From: Olsenella uli
GTDB taxonomy: Bacteria; Actinomycetota; Coriobacteriia; Coriobacteriales; Atopobiaceae
Assembly (NCBI RefSeq): GCF_901212655.1
Contig: NZ_CAAKON010000020.1
Coordinates: 103,963 to 167,962, forward strand
Direction of reading: 5' to 3'
DNA: 64,000 nucleotides
Shown: piece by piece, positions 53,025 to 61,139 of the stretch
Numbering within the stretch: position 1 is the stretch's first letter
Layout: each line of letters starts with the position of its first letter
Position numbers and translations under genes: made by a program
Notes under the pieces: model-generated
The model's database searches: none
Seen by the model: the letters and a program-made list of their open reading frames with translations, nothing else
Told to the model about the DNA's origin: nothing

Positions 53025-53364
53025 GAAGGGAGGCATGGGAGGCTTCGGGGGCCAGACGGGAAACCGGATGCCTTCCAACAAGGCGCAGATGGCGCACATC
53101 TTCGCCGACAGACCCGGACACCTGCCCGACACGCCCCGCAACCGGCAGACCATCGTCGAACTAATCAATGACCCTGCCAACAGAGTCGGAATCGATGGAA
53201 ACGGTAAGAGTTGGTACTCGAAGATTCAGCCCGACGGCTCCCAACTGTGGGCAAGCGTCTGGGGCAGCACCCTTTCGGACGCGGGAAAGAACGACATGCC
53301 CCGGGAATGGAACGACGAGACGGGCTTCAACAGGAACCCGTTCCGAAGGAAGAGGAGGAACTGA
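53017..53364 (+). CDS. Small nuclease-like protein (polymorphic-toxin C-terminal type domain)
   Basis: A 115-residue protein that starts inside the end of the DUF4417 gene. After a Gly-rich start (G-G-M-G-G-F-G-G), residues 20-105 hold M-A-H-I-F, G-H-L-P-D-T-P-x-N-R, V-G-I-D-G-N-G-K-S-W-Y, and D-G-S-Q-L-W. This series of motifs is familiar from C-terminal domains of phage head-morphogenesis proteins and secreted polymorphic toxins, thought to be RNases of the barnase/EndoU/colicin/RelE-like fold. The candidate catalytic residues are the His in the first two motifs and later Lys/Gln/Trp. The exact family is not certain. No export signal is present, so it is not a complete secreted toxin. Confidence 0.62.
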   Translation: MCEKGGMGGFGGQTGNRMPSNKAQMAHIFADRPGHLPDTPRNRQTIVELINDPANRVGIDGNGKSWYSKIQPDGSQLWASVWGSTLSDAGKNDMPREWNDETGFNRNPFRRKRRN

Positions 53365-53365
53365 C

Positions 53366-53710
53366 ATGGAAGTCGCAGCTCATGACGCCTTCATGGCGAT
53401 GTACTACGCACTTGAGGCGGCGACAGATGAGTACACTGACCCAGGCCTGAAGACCCTTGTGGAGGACGCCGACCCCTTCGTCTGGAAGGACCGTCTCTCT
53501 GCCGACCCAGCAGTCTGGGCCGAGTTCTCGAAGGAGTTCTCCGAGAACTACGAGGAAGGGGGCGTCTCGCCGGAGGAAGCCCGCTCCTTCTGCCGGCACT
53601 GGCTTGCCAAGCAGGGGCAAAAGCACGAATTCTACCAAGCCCCCCTCGTCGAGGCTTTCGACTCAGTAGCCACGCCACAAGATTGGGAAGCCGTACTCAC
53701 AGAGCTCTAG
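53366..53710 (+). CDS. Small acidic protein paired with the nuclease-like gene (possible immunity partner)
   Basis: A 114-residue acidic, largely helical protein that I do not recognise. It has many Glu/Asp and aromatic residues (Y-Y-A-L-E-A-A, F-V-W-K-D, F-S-K-E-F-S-E-N-Y-E-E). AGGAGGA lies six bases before the ATG at 53366, which is one base after the previous stop codon. An acidic helical protein translated directly after a nuclease-like domain is the usual layout of an immunity gene, but this is inference from position and charge only. Confidence 0.6.
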   Translation: MEVAAHDAFMAMYYALEAATDEYTDPGLKTLVEDADPFVWKDRLSADPAVWAEFSKEFSENYEEGGVSPEEARSFCRHWLAKQGQKHEFYQAPLVEAFDSVATPQDWEAVLTEL

Positions 53711-53833
53711 AGCATCGAAGGTCAGCAGGCCCTCGCAACGCCATGGCATTCAATTCCGGCCATCGCTCGCTGCCCCGTCATGAAACTTCTCGGCGACCTC
53801 AAGATTCAAAATCAAAATGCCATACGGCGCGCC

Positions 53834-53877
53834 AGAAGAAGGGCCCGACTCCGAAGCCTAATCCGGAGGCGGGCCCT
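53834..53877 (-). terminator. Terminator of the fucose operon
   Basis: On the minus strand GGGCCCG and CGGGCCC (complement of 53870-53876 and 53841-53847) pair around a second CTCCGG/CCGGAG-like stem, and TTCTTCT follows. It lies about 40 bases after the stop codon of the aldolase gene and closes the operon. Confidence 0.75.
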
Positions 53878-53917
53878 TGGTCAAAACTAGCCATTTCGCG
53901 TTTCGATGGCGACGTCG

Positions 53918-54799
53918 CTACTCCGCGAGCAGCTCCGCGATGGCGGCCTCGTCGGCCTCGGTGGCCTGGACAGCCGGGTCGAAGATCTTCGTGGAGATGG
54001 GCAGGCCCTTGACCTTCACGGCAGCCTTGATGGCGGAGACGAACAGGTCGCACACGTCATAGACGGCCATGAGCTTGGAGATGCGCTCGGCGCACGAGAT
54101 GGTCGTTGCATAGTCGCCGGCCTGGTAGGCGGCGTGCATCTTGGCGAACGTCTCGGGCTCCACGTTCGTGAGGCCGCACAGCACGCCGTTGCCGCCGCTC
54201 ACGCGGTTGACCAGGTAGTACTCGTCAAAGCCGGAGAACACGGTGAACTCGGGGTTCACGGCACGCGCGGCGCGAATGACCTTGCGCGTGTGGCTGATCG
54301 TGTCCACGGTGTCCTTGATACCGCAGATGTTGGCGTGCTTGGCAGCGAGGGAGGCAACAAGCTCGGGCGTGAGGTCGGTGCCGGTGCGCGCCGGGAAGTT
54401 GTAGAGAATGACCGGGAGCTTCGTGGCCTCGGCGATGCCGCCGAAGTAGTGCTCGGCGGTAGGCGCGCTCGGGCCAAAGTAGTACGGGGACACCGCGAGC
54501 AGCGCGTCAGCGCCAGCCTTCTCGGCATAGCGGGTGAGCTCCAGAACGTTCGCGTAGTTCGTGTCGCCAACACCAATGAAGACCTTCATGCGATCGCCCA
54601 CGCGCTTCACGGCAAAGTCGCAAGCGGCCTTCTTGTCCTCGAGCGAGACGCTGTAGAACTCGCCAATGCTGCCAAAGAGCAGAACACCGTTGAGACCGGC
54701 GTCGGCAAGGTGATCAAGGTGCTTGCCCCACAGATCGAAGTCGATGTTGCCCTCATCATCAGTGATGGTGATGGACGGACAGAAAATGCCCTCGAACAT
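53918..54799 (-). CDS. DapA-family aldolase of L-fucose catabolism (predicted 2-keto-3-deoxy-L-fuconate aldolase)
   Basis: A 293-residue Schiff-base aldolase of the dihydrodipicolinate synthase/N-acetylneuraminate lyase family. The Schiff-base lysine is Lys162 (C-G-I-K-D-T), the partner tyrosine Tyr133 (Y-N-F-P), and the carboxylate-binding loop G-S-I-G-E at 43-47. By family alone the substrate is open; the neighbours (fucose permease, mutarotase, dehydrogenase, lactonase, UxaA-type dehydratase) indicate cleavage of 2-keto-3-deoxy-L-fuconate to pyruvate and L-lactaldehyde, as proposed for Cj0481 of C. jejuni. GGAAGGG precedes the ATG. Last gene of the operon. Confidence 0.85.
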   Translation of the reverse strand: MFEGIFCPSITITDDEGNIDFDLWGKHLDHLADAGLNGVLLFGSIGEFYSVSLEDKKAACDFAVKRVGDRMKVFIGVGDTNYANVLELTRYAEKAGADALLAVSPYYFGPSAPTAEHYFGGIAEATKLPVILYNFPARTGTDLTPELVASLAAKHANICGIKDTVDTISHTRKVIRAARAVNPEFTVFSGFDEYYLVNRVSGGNGVLCGLTNVEPETFAKMHAAYQAGDYATTISCAERISKLMAVYDVCDLFVSAIKAAVKVKGLPISTKIFDPAVQATEADEAAIAELLAE

Positions 54800-54929
54800 G
54801 TCACTACCCTTCCTTTTCTAGGGACGGACGCAATCTCCGCTATCCCTACCTTTATATCCAAAACAGCAGCGGGGACCGGACACACGAGGCGCCGGTCCCA
54901 CAGGCATTTACCAGCTCTGACCAGGTAAG

Positions 54930-55385
54930 CTAGTCAATCTTCTCGTTCTCGTAAACGACGCCCTTCTGCAGGATGACGTTAGCATACTGGGCACGCTCGC
55001 TCGTGGCGATCACGACATAGGCCTTCTTGGCCTCGTCGTAGAACGGGAAGCGATCGATGGTACCAATGACATCGGCGCCGCGGTCGTCGACCTGAGAGAC
55101 GAGTTCCTTGTACGTATCCCAAATCGGGGTCTCGCAGTCATCGCCCGGCACGACGTCCATGAGCGTAACGGGCTTCTCGACGTACTGGTCAAGCGGGACG
55201 AGCTTGAGAATGGCCTTGAGCACCTCAGGCACGCCGTGTCCGTCACAGCGAACGAGCTTGCAGTCCTTGGCGATAGAGGCCGCCGGGAAGTTGCCGTCGG
55301 CAATCACGAGCGTGTCACCATGTCCCATCTCGCACAGAATCGAGAGAAGCTCTGGCGGCAGGACCGGAGAAATACCCTTAAGCAT
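54930..55385 (-). CDS. fucU: L-fucose mutarotase (RbsD/FucU family)
   Basis: A 151-residue sugar mutarotase interconverting alpha and beta L-fucopyranose. The catalytic His22 lies in M-G-H-G-D, followed by Asp30 in I-A-D-G-N-F-P, and the C-terminal tyrosine/asparagine pair is Y-A-N-V-I-L-Q-K-G-V. The FucU type, rather than RbsD, is shown by the length and the R-C-D-G-H-G-V-P-E-V-L region. GAGGGAG precedes the ATG. It lies between the lactonase (74-nt gap) and aldolase (130-nt gap) genes. Confidence 0.9.
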   Translation of the reverse strand: MLKGISPVLPPELLSILCEMGHGDTLVIADGNFPAASIAKDCKLVRCDGHGVPEVLKAILKLVPLDQYVEKPVTLMDVVPGDDCETPIWDTYKELVSQVDDRGADVIGTIDRFPFYDEAKKAYVVIATSERAQYANVILQKGVVYENEKID

Positions 55386-55459
55386 GATGTGCTCCCTCTT
55401 TAAAACGGATGGATGGAAAGGCCCGCGCGCCTGACAGACGCGCGGGTCAAAAGATGGCG

Positions 55460-56257
55460 CTAGAGCTTGAGGCCGTACGCACGCACGGCGTTGTTCATGA
55501 AGAAGTCCTCGTCATCGCCAAAGGCGTCGCGCAGCGTCTGGAAGTGCTCGTCGAAGGAGCTGTAGAGCTTGACGACGGGCCAGTTGGACGCGTACAGGAG
55601 CTTCTTGGGGTCGAACGTGTCGCGCGTGAACTTGAGCAGCTCGGAGACGAACTGCTTGTCGGCCGTGGCGAAGCCAGAGACCTTCACGTAGAGGTTCGGC
55701 AGATTGGCGAACTTTTTCATGACCGCGCACCACTCCGGCGTGAGCGCCTCGACGTTGCCGAGGTGGTTCAGAATGACGGTCTCCTCGGGTGCCTGGGCGA
55801 ATGCCTCGAAGGCGTCCTCGAGCTCGTTCACTCGGTTGCAAGACTCGAACGGCAGGCCCTTGGCGGCCAGCGTGTGCAGGCCCTCGATGAAGCTAGGCTC
55901 GAGGCAACGGCCACGGGGCTCGGAGTCGATGTGGAGCGGCTCACGAATGCCGGCGGCAAACGCGGGGACACGCATCCACGGAGAGACGTCGCTGCGAAGC
56001 ATGCAGGCGAGCATCTTGGGGTGGGCGGCCTTGAGATCGTAGGCAATCTTGTCCTCGGCCTCGTGGTCGGCGCAGTCCACCTCGACATACACGCCACCAA
56101 CGAACTCCACGCCGGCCTGACGGGCATACTCGGCCTCGAGGTCGGGCACCGTGTAGGTGTTCGTGATGGTGCCGTCGGTACCGTCAAGCCACGGGAGCTC
56201 CTGTGTATCGAGGTTCCAGACATGGAAGTGGGAATCGACAACCTTGAGATCAGACAT
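55460..56257 (-). CDS. Amidohydrolase-family L-fuconolactonase (predicted)
   Basis: A 265-residue TIM-barrel hydrolase of the amidohydrolase-2 group. It starts V-D-S-H-F-H-V-W-N (His10, His12), the H-x-H metal motif; a third histidine lies in L-N-H-L-G-N, and the last barrel strand has Y-A-S-N-W-P. Enzymes of this type open sugar lactones such as L-rhamnono- and L-fuconolactone. Its role as L-fuconolactonase rests on the gene neighbourhood and the similarity to Cj0487 of the C. jejuni fuc locus. GAGGGAG precedes the ATG, which lies 5 bases after the fucP stop codon. Confidence 0.85.
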   Translation of the reverse strand: MSDLKVVDSHFHVWNLDTQELPWLDGTDGTITNTYTVPDLEAEYARQAGVEFVGGVYVEVDCADHEAEDKIAYDLKAAHPKMLACMLRSDVSPWMRVPAFAAGIREPLHIDSEPRGRCLEPSFIEGLHTLAAKGLPFESCNRVNELEDAFEAFAQAPEETVILNHLGNVEALTPEWCAVMKKFANLPNLYVKVSGFATADKQFVSELLKFTRDTFDPKKLLYASNWPVVKLYSSFDEHFQTLRDAFGDDEDFFMNNAVRAYGLKL

Positions 56258-56262
56258 GGTGC

Positions 56263-57519
56263 TTACTCCCTCTCAAAACCGATCTTGGAGCCTACGAAGC
56301 CGAACCAGGCGCAGTAGGCCAGGCAGGGAACGGCGACGAGCATGGCGATAGGCAGGCCGCAGGCGTCGCCGATGGCACTGACGACGACCGGGATGATGGC
56401 GCCGCCCACGATAGACATCGTGATGATGGAGGAGCCGGTCTTGGTCTCATTGCCACTCATGCCACGCAGCGACAGCGAGAAAATCGTCGGGTAGCCGATG
56501 GACATGAAGAGATAGGCAATGACGAACGCGGCGACGGAGACGACACCCAGGTCAAGGAAGACGAGGAAGAAGCAGATGGCAGCACCGGTCATGTACACAC
56601 CGAGCAGCTTGCCCGGGTCCTTCTTGGCCAGAAGCGGCGTGGAACCAAAACGGCCGATGGTGAACAGCAGCGACAGGGCGCTCACGAGGCCCGTGGCGAG
56701 GCTCATCTCAAGTCCAGCGACCTTGGTGGCATACGTGGCGAACAGAGAGAAGCCAACCGTCTGAATGCCCACGTAGAAGAACTCGGCAACGACGCCAAGC
56801 TTGAAGTAGGGCTTCTTGAGGGCGCCGCCCTTTGCGGCCTTCTCGGAACCTGCCTCCTCGACGTCGCTCGGCGGTGTGGGGAGCTTCACGAACACGAAGA
56901 CGGCAAGCATGATGGCAAGCGCGATGGCGATGACGATGTAGATGCCACGGGTGCTGCCAAGGAAGGCGGTCTTGGCCTCGGCGAAGCCAGGCTGGCCGGC
57001 CGCAACGGTAGTGCTCAGGATCTGGGCCATGATAAGCGGGCCCACGATGGAACCGACGCCGTTGAAGGACTGGGCGAGGTTGAGTCGCATGGACTCGTGC
57101 TTCTCATCACCAAGCTTGGTGATGTAGGGGTTGCAGTTCGCCTCGAGCGTGGTGGCACCAGCGGCGACGACGAACGTGGAGACGAGGAACAGGCCGAACG
57201 AGGCGGCGTTGGTGGCGGGCACCGTGATGATGGAGCCGATCACGAACAGGGCGAGGCCGGCGATGACGCCACCCTTATAGCCGTACTTCTTGGCGATTGC
57301 GCCGGCCGGAATGGCCATAACGAAATAGGCGCCATAGTAAGCGACCTGCATGAGCGACGTCTGGGTCGTCGTCAGCTCAAGGTAGTTCGCGATCGGGGCG
57401 TTCAGCGAGCTGACCAGGTTCATGGTCAGGCCCCAGACGAAGAACAGTGAGGTAACGAGAACGATGGCGACGGTTGCCGCAGAACCCTTCGAGCTCGCCT
57501 TCTTGGTGGGATCAGACAT
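56263..57519 (-). CDS. fucP: L-fucose:H+ symporter, FucP type
   Basis: A 418-residue major facilitator with 12 hydrophobic helices. The first helix, F-F-V-W-G-L-T-M-N-L, holds the F-x-W-G-x-x-x-x-L/M-N pattern of the FucP group, and A-N-C-N-P-Y-I-T-x-L-G is the family's mid-protein signature, also seen as N-P-Y in E. coli FucP. E. coli FucP uses Asp46 and Glu135; the Glu equivalent is seen in L-E-A-N. L-fucose is the likely substrate given the operon; other HsrA-type substrates are possible. AAAGAGGG precedes the ATG. Confidence 0.9.
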   Translation of the reverse strand: MSDPTKKASSKGSAATVAIVLVTSLFFVWGLTMNLVSSLNAPIANYLELTTTQTSLMQVAYYGAYFVMAIPAGAIAKKYGYKGGVIAGLALFVIGSIITVPATNAASFGLFLVSTFVVAAGATTLEANCNPYITKLGDEKHESMRLNLAQSFNGVGSIVGPLIMAQILSTTVAAGQPGFAEAKTAFLGSTRGIYIVIAIALAIMLAVFVFVKLPTPPSDVEEAGSEKAAKGGALKKPYFKLGVVAEFFYVGIQTVGFSLFATYATKVAGLEMSLATGLVSALSLLFTIGRFGSTPLLAKKDPGKLLGVYMTGAAICFFLVFLDLGVVSVAAFVIAYLFMSIGYPTIFSLSLRGMSGNETKTGSSIITMSIVGGAIIPVVVSAIGDACGLPIAMLVAVPCLAYCAWFGFVGSKIGFERE

Positions 57520-57545
57520 TCAAAAGCCCTCTTTCAAACCGCGGA

Positions 57546-58337
57546 CTAGTCAAGCGCGCGGTCGAGGTTGACGTAGCCGCCGTCGACGTTGCACCACTGG
57601 CCGGTGGTGTGGCTGGAGCGGTCGGAGAGCAGGAAGCACGTGGTGTCGGCAATCTCCTCGGTGGAGGTCATGCGGTGCTCCAGCGGGATGCGGTCCGTGA
57701 TGAGGGACAGACGCTTCTGCTGGGCCTCCTCGTCACCGAAGGTCTTGATCCAGTTGGCGTACAGCGGCGTCCAGGCCTCGGCGACGACGATGGCGTTGAC
57801 ACGCACGGAGTCATGGACGAGAGCGGCGGCCCACTCACGGGTAAGGCCGAGGATGGCACCCTTGGCGGCAGCGTAGGCGGTCGTCTTGCCCTGGCCGGTG
57901 AGGGCGACCTTGGAGGCGATGTTCACGATCGAACCCTTGCTCTCCTTGAGATAGGGGCAGCAGCAGTGAACGAGCTCGAAGTAGTGCGTGAGGTTGCCAT
58001 GGAGGGACTTCTCGAAGTCGCGCCACTCGAGGGTCTCGAGCTCCAGGTTGTCGTTGCGACCGGCGTTGTTGACCACGCCGTCGATGTGACCGTACTTCTT
58101 GTAGACCTCCTCGACGATCGGCGCGATGGCGTCGGTGTCGTTAAGGTCGATGTAGTACATCTCAAACGTCTTGGTGATCTCAGAGATCTCGGCGCGGAAC
58201 TCGTCCTCGACGCCATCCTTGCGGTTCAGGACCACAGGAACAGCGCCCTCGCGAGCGAGCTGCAGAGCGATGCCCTTGCCGATGCCCTTAAAACCGCCGG
58301 TGACGAAGACAACCTTACCCTCGAGATGCAGATCCAT
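57546..58337 (-). CDS. Short-chain dehydrogenase, predicted L-fucose dehydrogenase
   Basis: A 263-residue classical SDR. The cofactor loop is T-G-G-F-K-G-I-G (13-20), the N-N-A-G motif is at 90-93, and the catalytic set is Ser142, Tyr155 and Lys159 (Y-A-A-A-K). AAGGAG precedes the ATG at 58337; the longer frame to 58496 lacks a site. In the C. jejuni fuc locus the homologous SDR, FucX (Cj0485), oxidises L-fucose to the lactone with NAD(P). The same operon position here supports that role; a later dehydrogenase step is the alternative. It lies 26 bases upstream of fucP. Confidence 0.87.
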   Translation of the reverse strand: MDLHLEGKVVFVTGGFKGIGKGIALQLAREGAVPVVLNRKDGVEDEFRAEISEITKTFEMYYIDLNDTDAIAPIVEEVYKKYGHIDGVVNNAGRNDNLELETLEWRDFEKSLHGNLTHYFELVHCCCPYLKESKGSIVNIASKVALTGQGKTTAYAAAKGAILGLTREWAAALVHDSVRVNAIVVAEAWTPLYANWIKTFGDEEAQQKRLSLITDRIPLEHRMTSTEEIADTTCFLLSDRSSHTTGQWCNVDGGYVNLDRALD

Positions 58338-58535
58338 GATGTACTCCTTTTCCTGTCCCGGGTGTCTCGCCCCGGGGTTTGCCGATAGCGCGATTGTGAC
58401 TCGCGCCGTATCCATCACGCGGATTGCTCCGCGGTGATTCCTTGCGCCTGACGCCGAATGCCAGGCTTCAGAGCCCTCGCCCGAGACCCGTCCCATGTGG
58501 GACGCCGTGAATCCCAGGGCCTTGGAGAGCGTCCG

Positions 58536-60049
58536 CTACATGTAGTTGCATAGGTGCGGAAGGGCCGTCTCGGTGTAGCCGAGCGCCTCGGCACATGTGG
58601 GCTCGCCGTTGCAGACGCGGATGATATGGTCGATCAGCTTGTCGCGCAGCTGCTCCATTGTCTCGGGGCCATAGATCGTCGCCTGAACATCGGCGTCGAT
58701 GTTGTCGGCCATGGTCTGGGCCGTGCGACCGTTGGCCGTGATGCGCAGCACCGGCGCGATGGCGTTGCCCGTGGGCGTGCCCAGGCCGGTGGAGAAGATG
58801 ACGAGCTGGCAGCCGCCGGCGATGATGCCGCCCACGCTGGAGGGATCGTTGCCCGGCGTGTCCATGATAACGAGGCCCTCGTGGCTCTTGAGCTTCGCCG
58901 CATAGGGATAGACGGCGTTGATGGGGCTGTGACCCGCCTTGTGGATGCAGCCGAGGGACTTCTCCTCGAGGGTCGTGAGACCGCCCGCCATGTTGCCGGG
59001 GCTGGGTTACCCTCGCGCATCTCGGCGCCAAAGGACTGCACGTACTTCTCGTAGTCGCGCACGATCTTGAGAATCTGCTCGCCCACCTCGGGCGTGGCGG
59101 CTCGACGGGCCAGGATGTGCTCGCCGCCGAAGAGCTCCGGGGTCTCGCACAGCACCGTCGTGGCCCCCTGGGCGACCAGCCAGTCGGAGACCTCGCCGAT
59201 CAGCGGGTTGGACCCCAGGCCGCTGGAGGTGTCAGAGCCGCCGCAGTTGGTGCCGAAGATGAGCTCGGAGACCGGCACGTCCTCGCGTTCGCACAGGCTT
59301 GCCTCGCGGACGAGCTCGCGGGCGATGCGCGTGCCCTCGTCAACGGCCTTGATGGAGCCGCCGACCTCCTGAATGATCAGCGAGCGAATGGGCTTGTTGG
59401 TGCGCTTGCGAATGGCATCGACGACCAGGTCGTTCTGGCAGCCCTCGCAGCCAAGAGACACGGCCAGCACCGCGTAGACGTTGGGGTTGGCGGCAAGGCC
59501 GGCGAGCGTGTCGATCGTCAGCTGTTGGTCGACGTTGACCTGGCTGCAGCCATTCTGGTTGTGGAACGTCACGCAGCCGGTGACGGCGCGGGCGATGCGC
59601 TCCGTGGTGTCGGAGGCGCAGATGCTCGTGGGAAGGACGAGCACGTGGTTGCGGATGCCCACCTGGCCGTCCGCACGACGGTAGCCGCGGAAGGTGCGGG
59701 TGGACTCAGGCGCGGCCGCGGGGGAAATGACATCGGAGGCGGCGGAGGCCACATCGTTGGCGTCCGTGTCCTTGAGCTCATCGGAGCTGGCACAGTTGTG
59801 CGTGTGCACATGCTCGCCCGCCGCGATATCGGCGGTGGCGACGCCGATGTACTCACCGTACTTCATGACCTTCTCGCCACGCTTGATATCCGTGCGAGCA
59901 ATCTTGTGGAACAGTGGAATGTGCTCGCGAGTCACGACATGGCCCTCGCCTCCGCCGGGCAGCGGATAGGCGACGTCAGTACCAGCCTCAAGCTCGTGAA
60001 TGGCAACAACGACGTTGTCGTTTTCGTCGATGATGACGCCGTTTCTCAT
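58536..60049 (-). pseudogene. UxaA-family (altronate/L-fuconate) dehydratase, one frameshift
   Basis: Across one frame change this encodes about 504 residues, the full length of UxaA-family enzymes. The start at 60049 follows GGGAGG. Residues 1-95 are a SAF domain (H-E-L-E-A-G-T-D-V-A-Y), then a linker and the dehydratase core: G-x-R-N-H-V-L-V-L-P-T, H-x-Q-N-G-C-S-Q, L-G-C-E-G-C-Q, and G-T-N-C-G-G-S-D-T-S-S-G-L. The frame breaks in R-E-G-N-P-A-P at about 58996-59002: one G is missing from a G/C run, after which G-N-M-A-G-G-L-T-T-L-E-E-K-S-L-G continues to 58536. Predicted step: L-fuconate to 2-keto-3-deoxy-L-fuconate. Sequencing error and true inactivation cannot be told apart here. Confidence 0.85.
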
Positions 60050-60242
60050 GAAGGGTCCTCCCTCTGTCTGGGACGGTTCGTAATCTAAGGAGACCAAGCG
60101 CAGGCGCTTGGCGCCCACTTGCGCTGCTTGGACCCCGCTTGTTCGGATATACAACACCATCCCCAAATTCCAATTGCAGAATAATTCTCTCGCGCCACGC
60201 ACGGGAACGGGACATGCGCAGCGTCCGTGAACGGTTGTTATT

Positions 60243-60271
60243 ATTCTACGAACGGCGTTCGTATTTGCGAA
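60243..60271 (-). promoter_or_regulatory. Fucose-operon promoter with IclR-type palindromic operator
   Basis: On the minus strand TTCGCA (complement of 60266-60271) and TAGAAT (60243-60248) are spaced by exactly 17 bp. The spacer holds TACGAACG-G-CGTTCGTA (60247-60263), a perfect 8-1-8 palindrome. A further half-site, GCGAAC, follows at 60267. It lies in the 321-bp gap 60050-60370 between the dehydratase and the divergent IclR gene, so IclR is the likely ligand. The rest of the gap shows no gene. Confidence 0.7.
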
Positions 60272-60370
60272 CCCTAAGAAACAGTGCTAAGAGTACTTGA
60301 GAACACGAGACGTCGCGGCCGCGCACATGGCCTTTGGGCCTGACTATTTCCCCAAGGGAGCCCAGGAGTA

Positions 60371-61132
60371 ATGACTACAGTTGAGGACAAACCCCAGCAT
60401 CGCTCGACAAAGCGCGTTCTCGACACCCTCGAAACGCTCGCGAACGCTTCCGGAGGGCTCACGATGGCAGAGATCTGCCGTGATGTGAACGCGCCCAAGG
60501 GAAGCCTCTCTCCCATCCTGCATACGATGGCAGATGCCGGCTACATCGCGTTTGACGACACGACGAAGCGCTACTCCATCGGCCTCAGGACGTATCTGCT
60601 CGGCAAGTCATTCGATTGCGAGAGCACCTTGATGAGCCTGTTCATGGCCGCGATGCGAGATATAACGAGCGCATGCGGAGAGACCTGCCAACTCGGCGTT
60701 CTCGACCATGGCCGCGTGCTCTACATCGCCAAGGTTGACTCGCCCCAGCCCGTGCGCCTCACCTCGAGCATCGGCAAGACGCTGCCTGTCCACTACACGG
60801 CAATCGGCAAAGTGCTCGTAAGCGAGATGGACGAGGCAAGCGTGCGTGCAATGCTCCATGAGCCGCTCGAGCGACCCACCGAGGCCACGGTGCGAACCGT
60901 CGACGAGTTCATCGCCAACCTTGCCGTGGTACGGCACGAGGGCTTTGCCTATGACCGGGAAGAGGCGACGGAGGCCGTCCAGTGCATCGCCATTGGCATA
61001 CACAGCCATGGCACTATCCAGTACGGCCTGTCGGTCACGACGCCCTCCTACCGTCTCACCGACGAGAAGCAGACGCTCATCAAAGAGGCGCTCTCGCGCG
61101 CCAAGCGCCATATGGAGCGCATGCTGGCGTGA
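60371..61132 (+). CDS. IclR-family transcriptional regulator of the fucose locus
   Basis: A 253-residue regulator. Residues 10-75 are the winged helix, with R-V-L-D-T-L-E-T-L-A, L-T-M-A-E-I and A-P-K-G-S-L-S-P-I-L-H-T-M. Residues 80-250 are the IclR effector domain: G-E-T-C-Q-L-G-V-L, the L-P-V-H-Y-T-A-I-G-K-V-L segment and G-F-A-Y-D-R-E-E near the ligand pocket. The ATG at 60371 follows AGGAG very closely. Divergent from the six-gene fucose operon and next to a palindromic site in its promoter; an IclR regulator (Cj0480c) holds the same place in C. jejuni. L-fucose or a breakdown product is the likely effector. Confidence 0.9.
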   Translation: MTTVEDKPQHRSTKRVLDTLETLANASGGLTMAEICRDVNAPKGSLSPILHTMADAGYIAFDDTTKRYSIGLRTYLLGKSFDCESTLMSLFMAAMRDITSACGETCQLGVLDHGRVLYIAKVDSPQPVRLTSSIGKTLPVHYTAIGKVLVSEMDEASVRAMLHEPLERPTEATVRTVDEFIANLAVVRHEGFAYDREEATEAVQCIAIGIHSHGTIQYGLSVTTPSYRLTDEKQTLIKEALSRAKRHMERMLA

Positions 61133-61139
61133 GGGCGCC

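Noticed and set aside
58536..58991. Independent small gene for the C-terminal part of the dehydratase
   Set aside because: The ATG at 58991 has no ribosome site, and the protein lines up exactly as the continuation of the upstream frame with one base restored.
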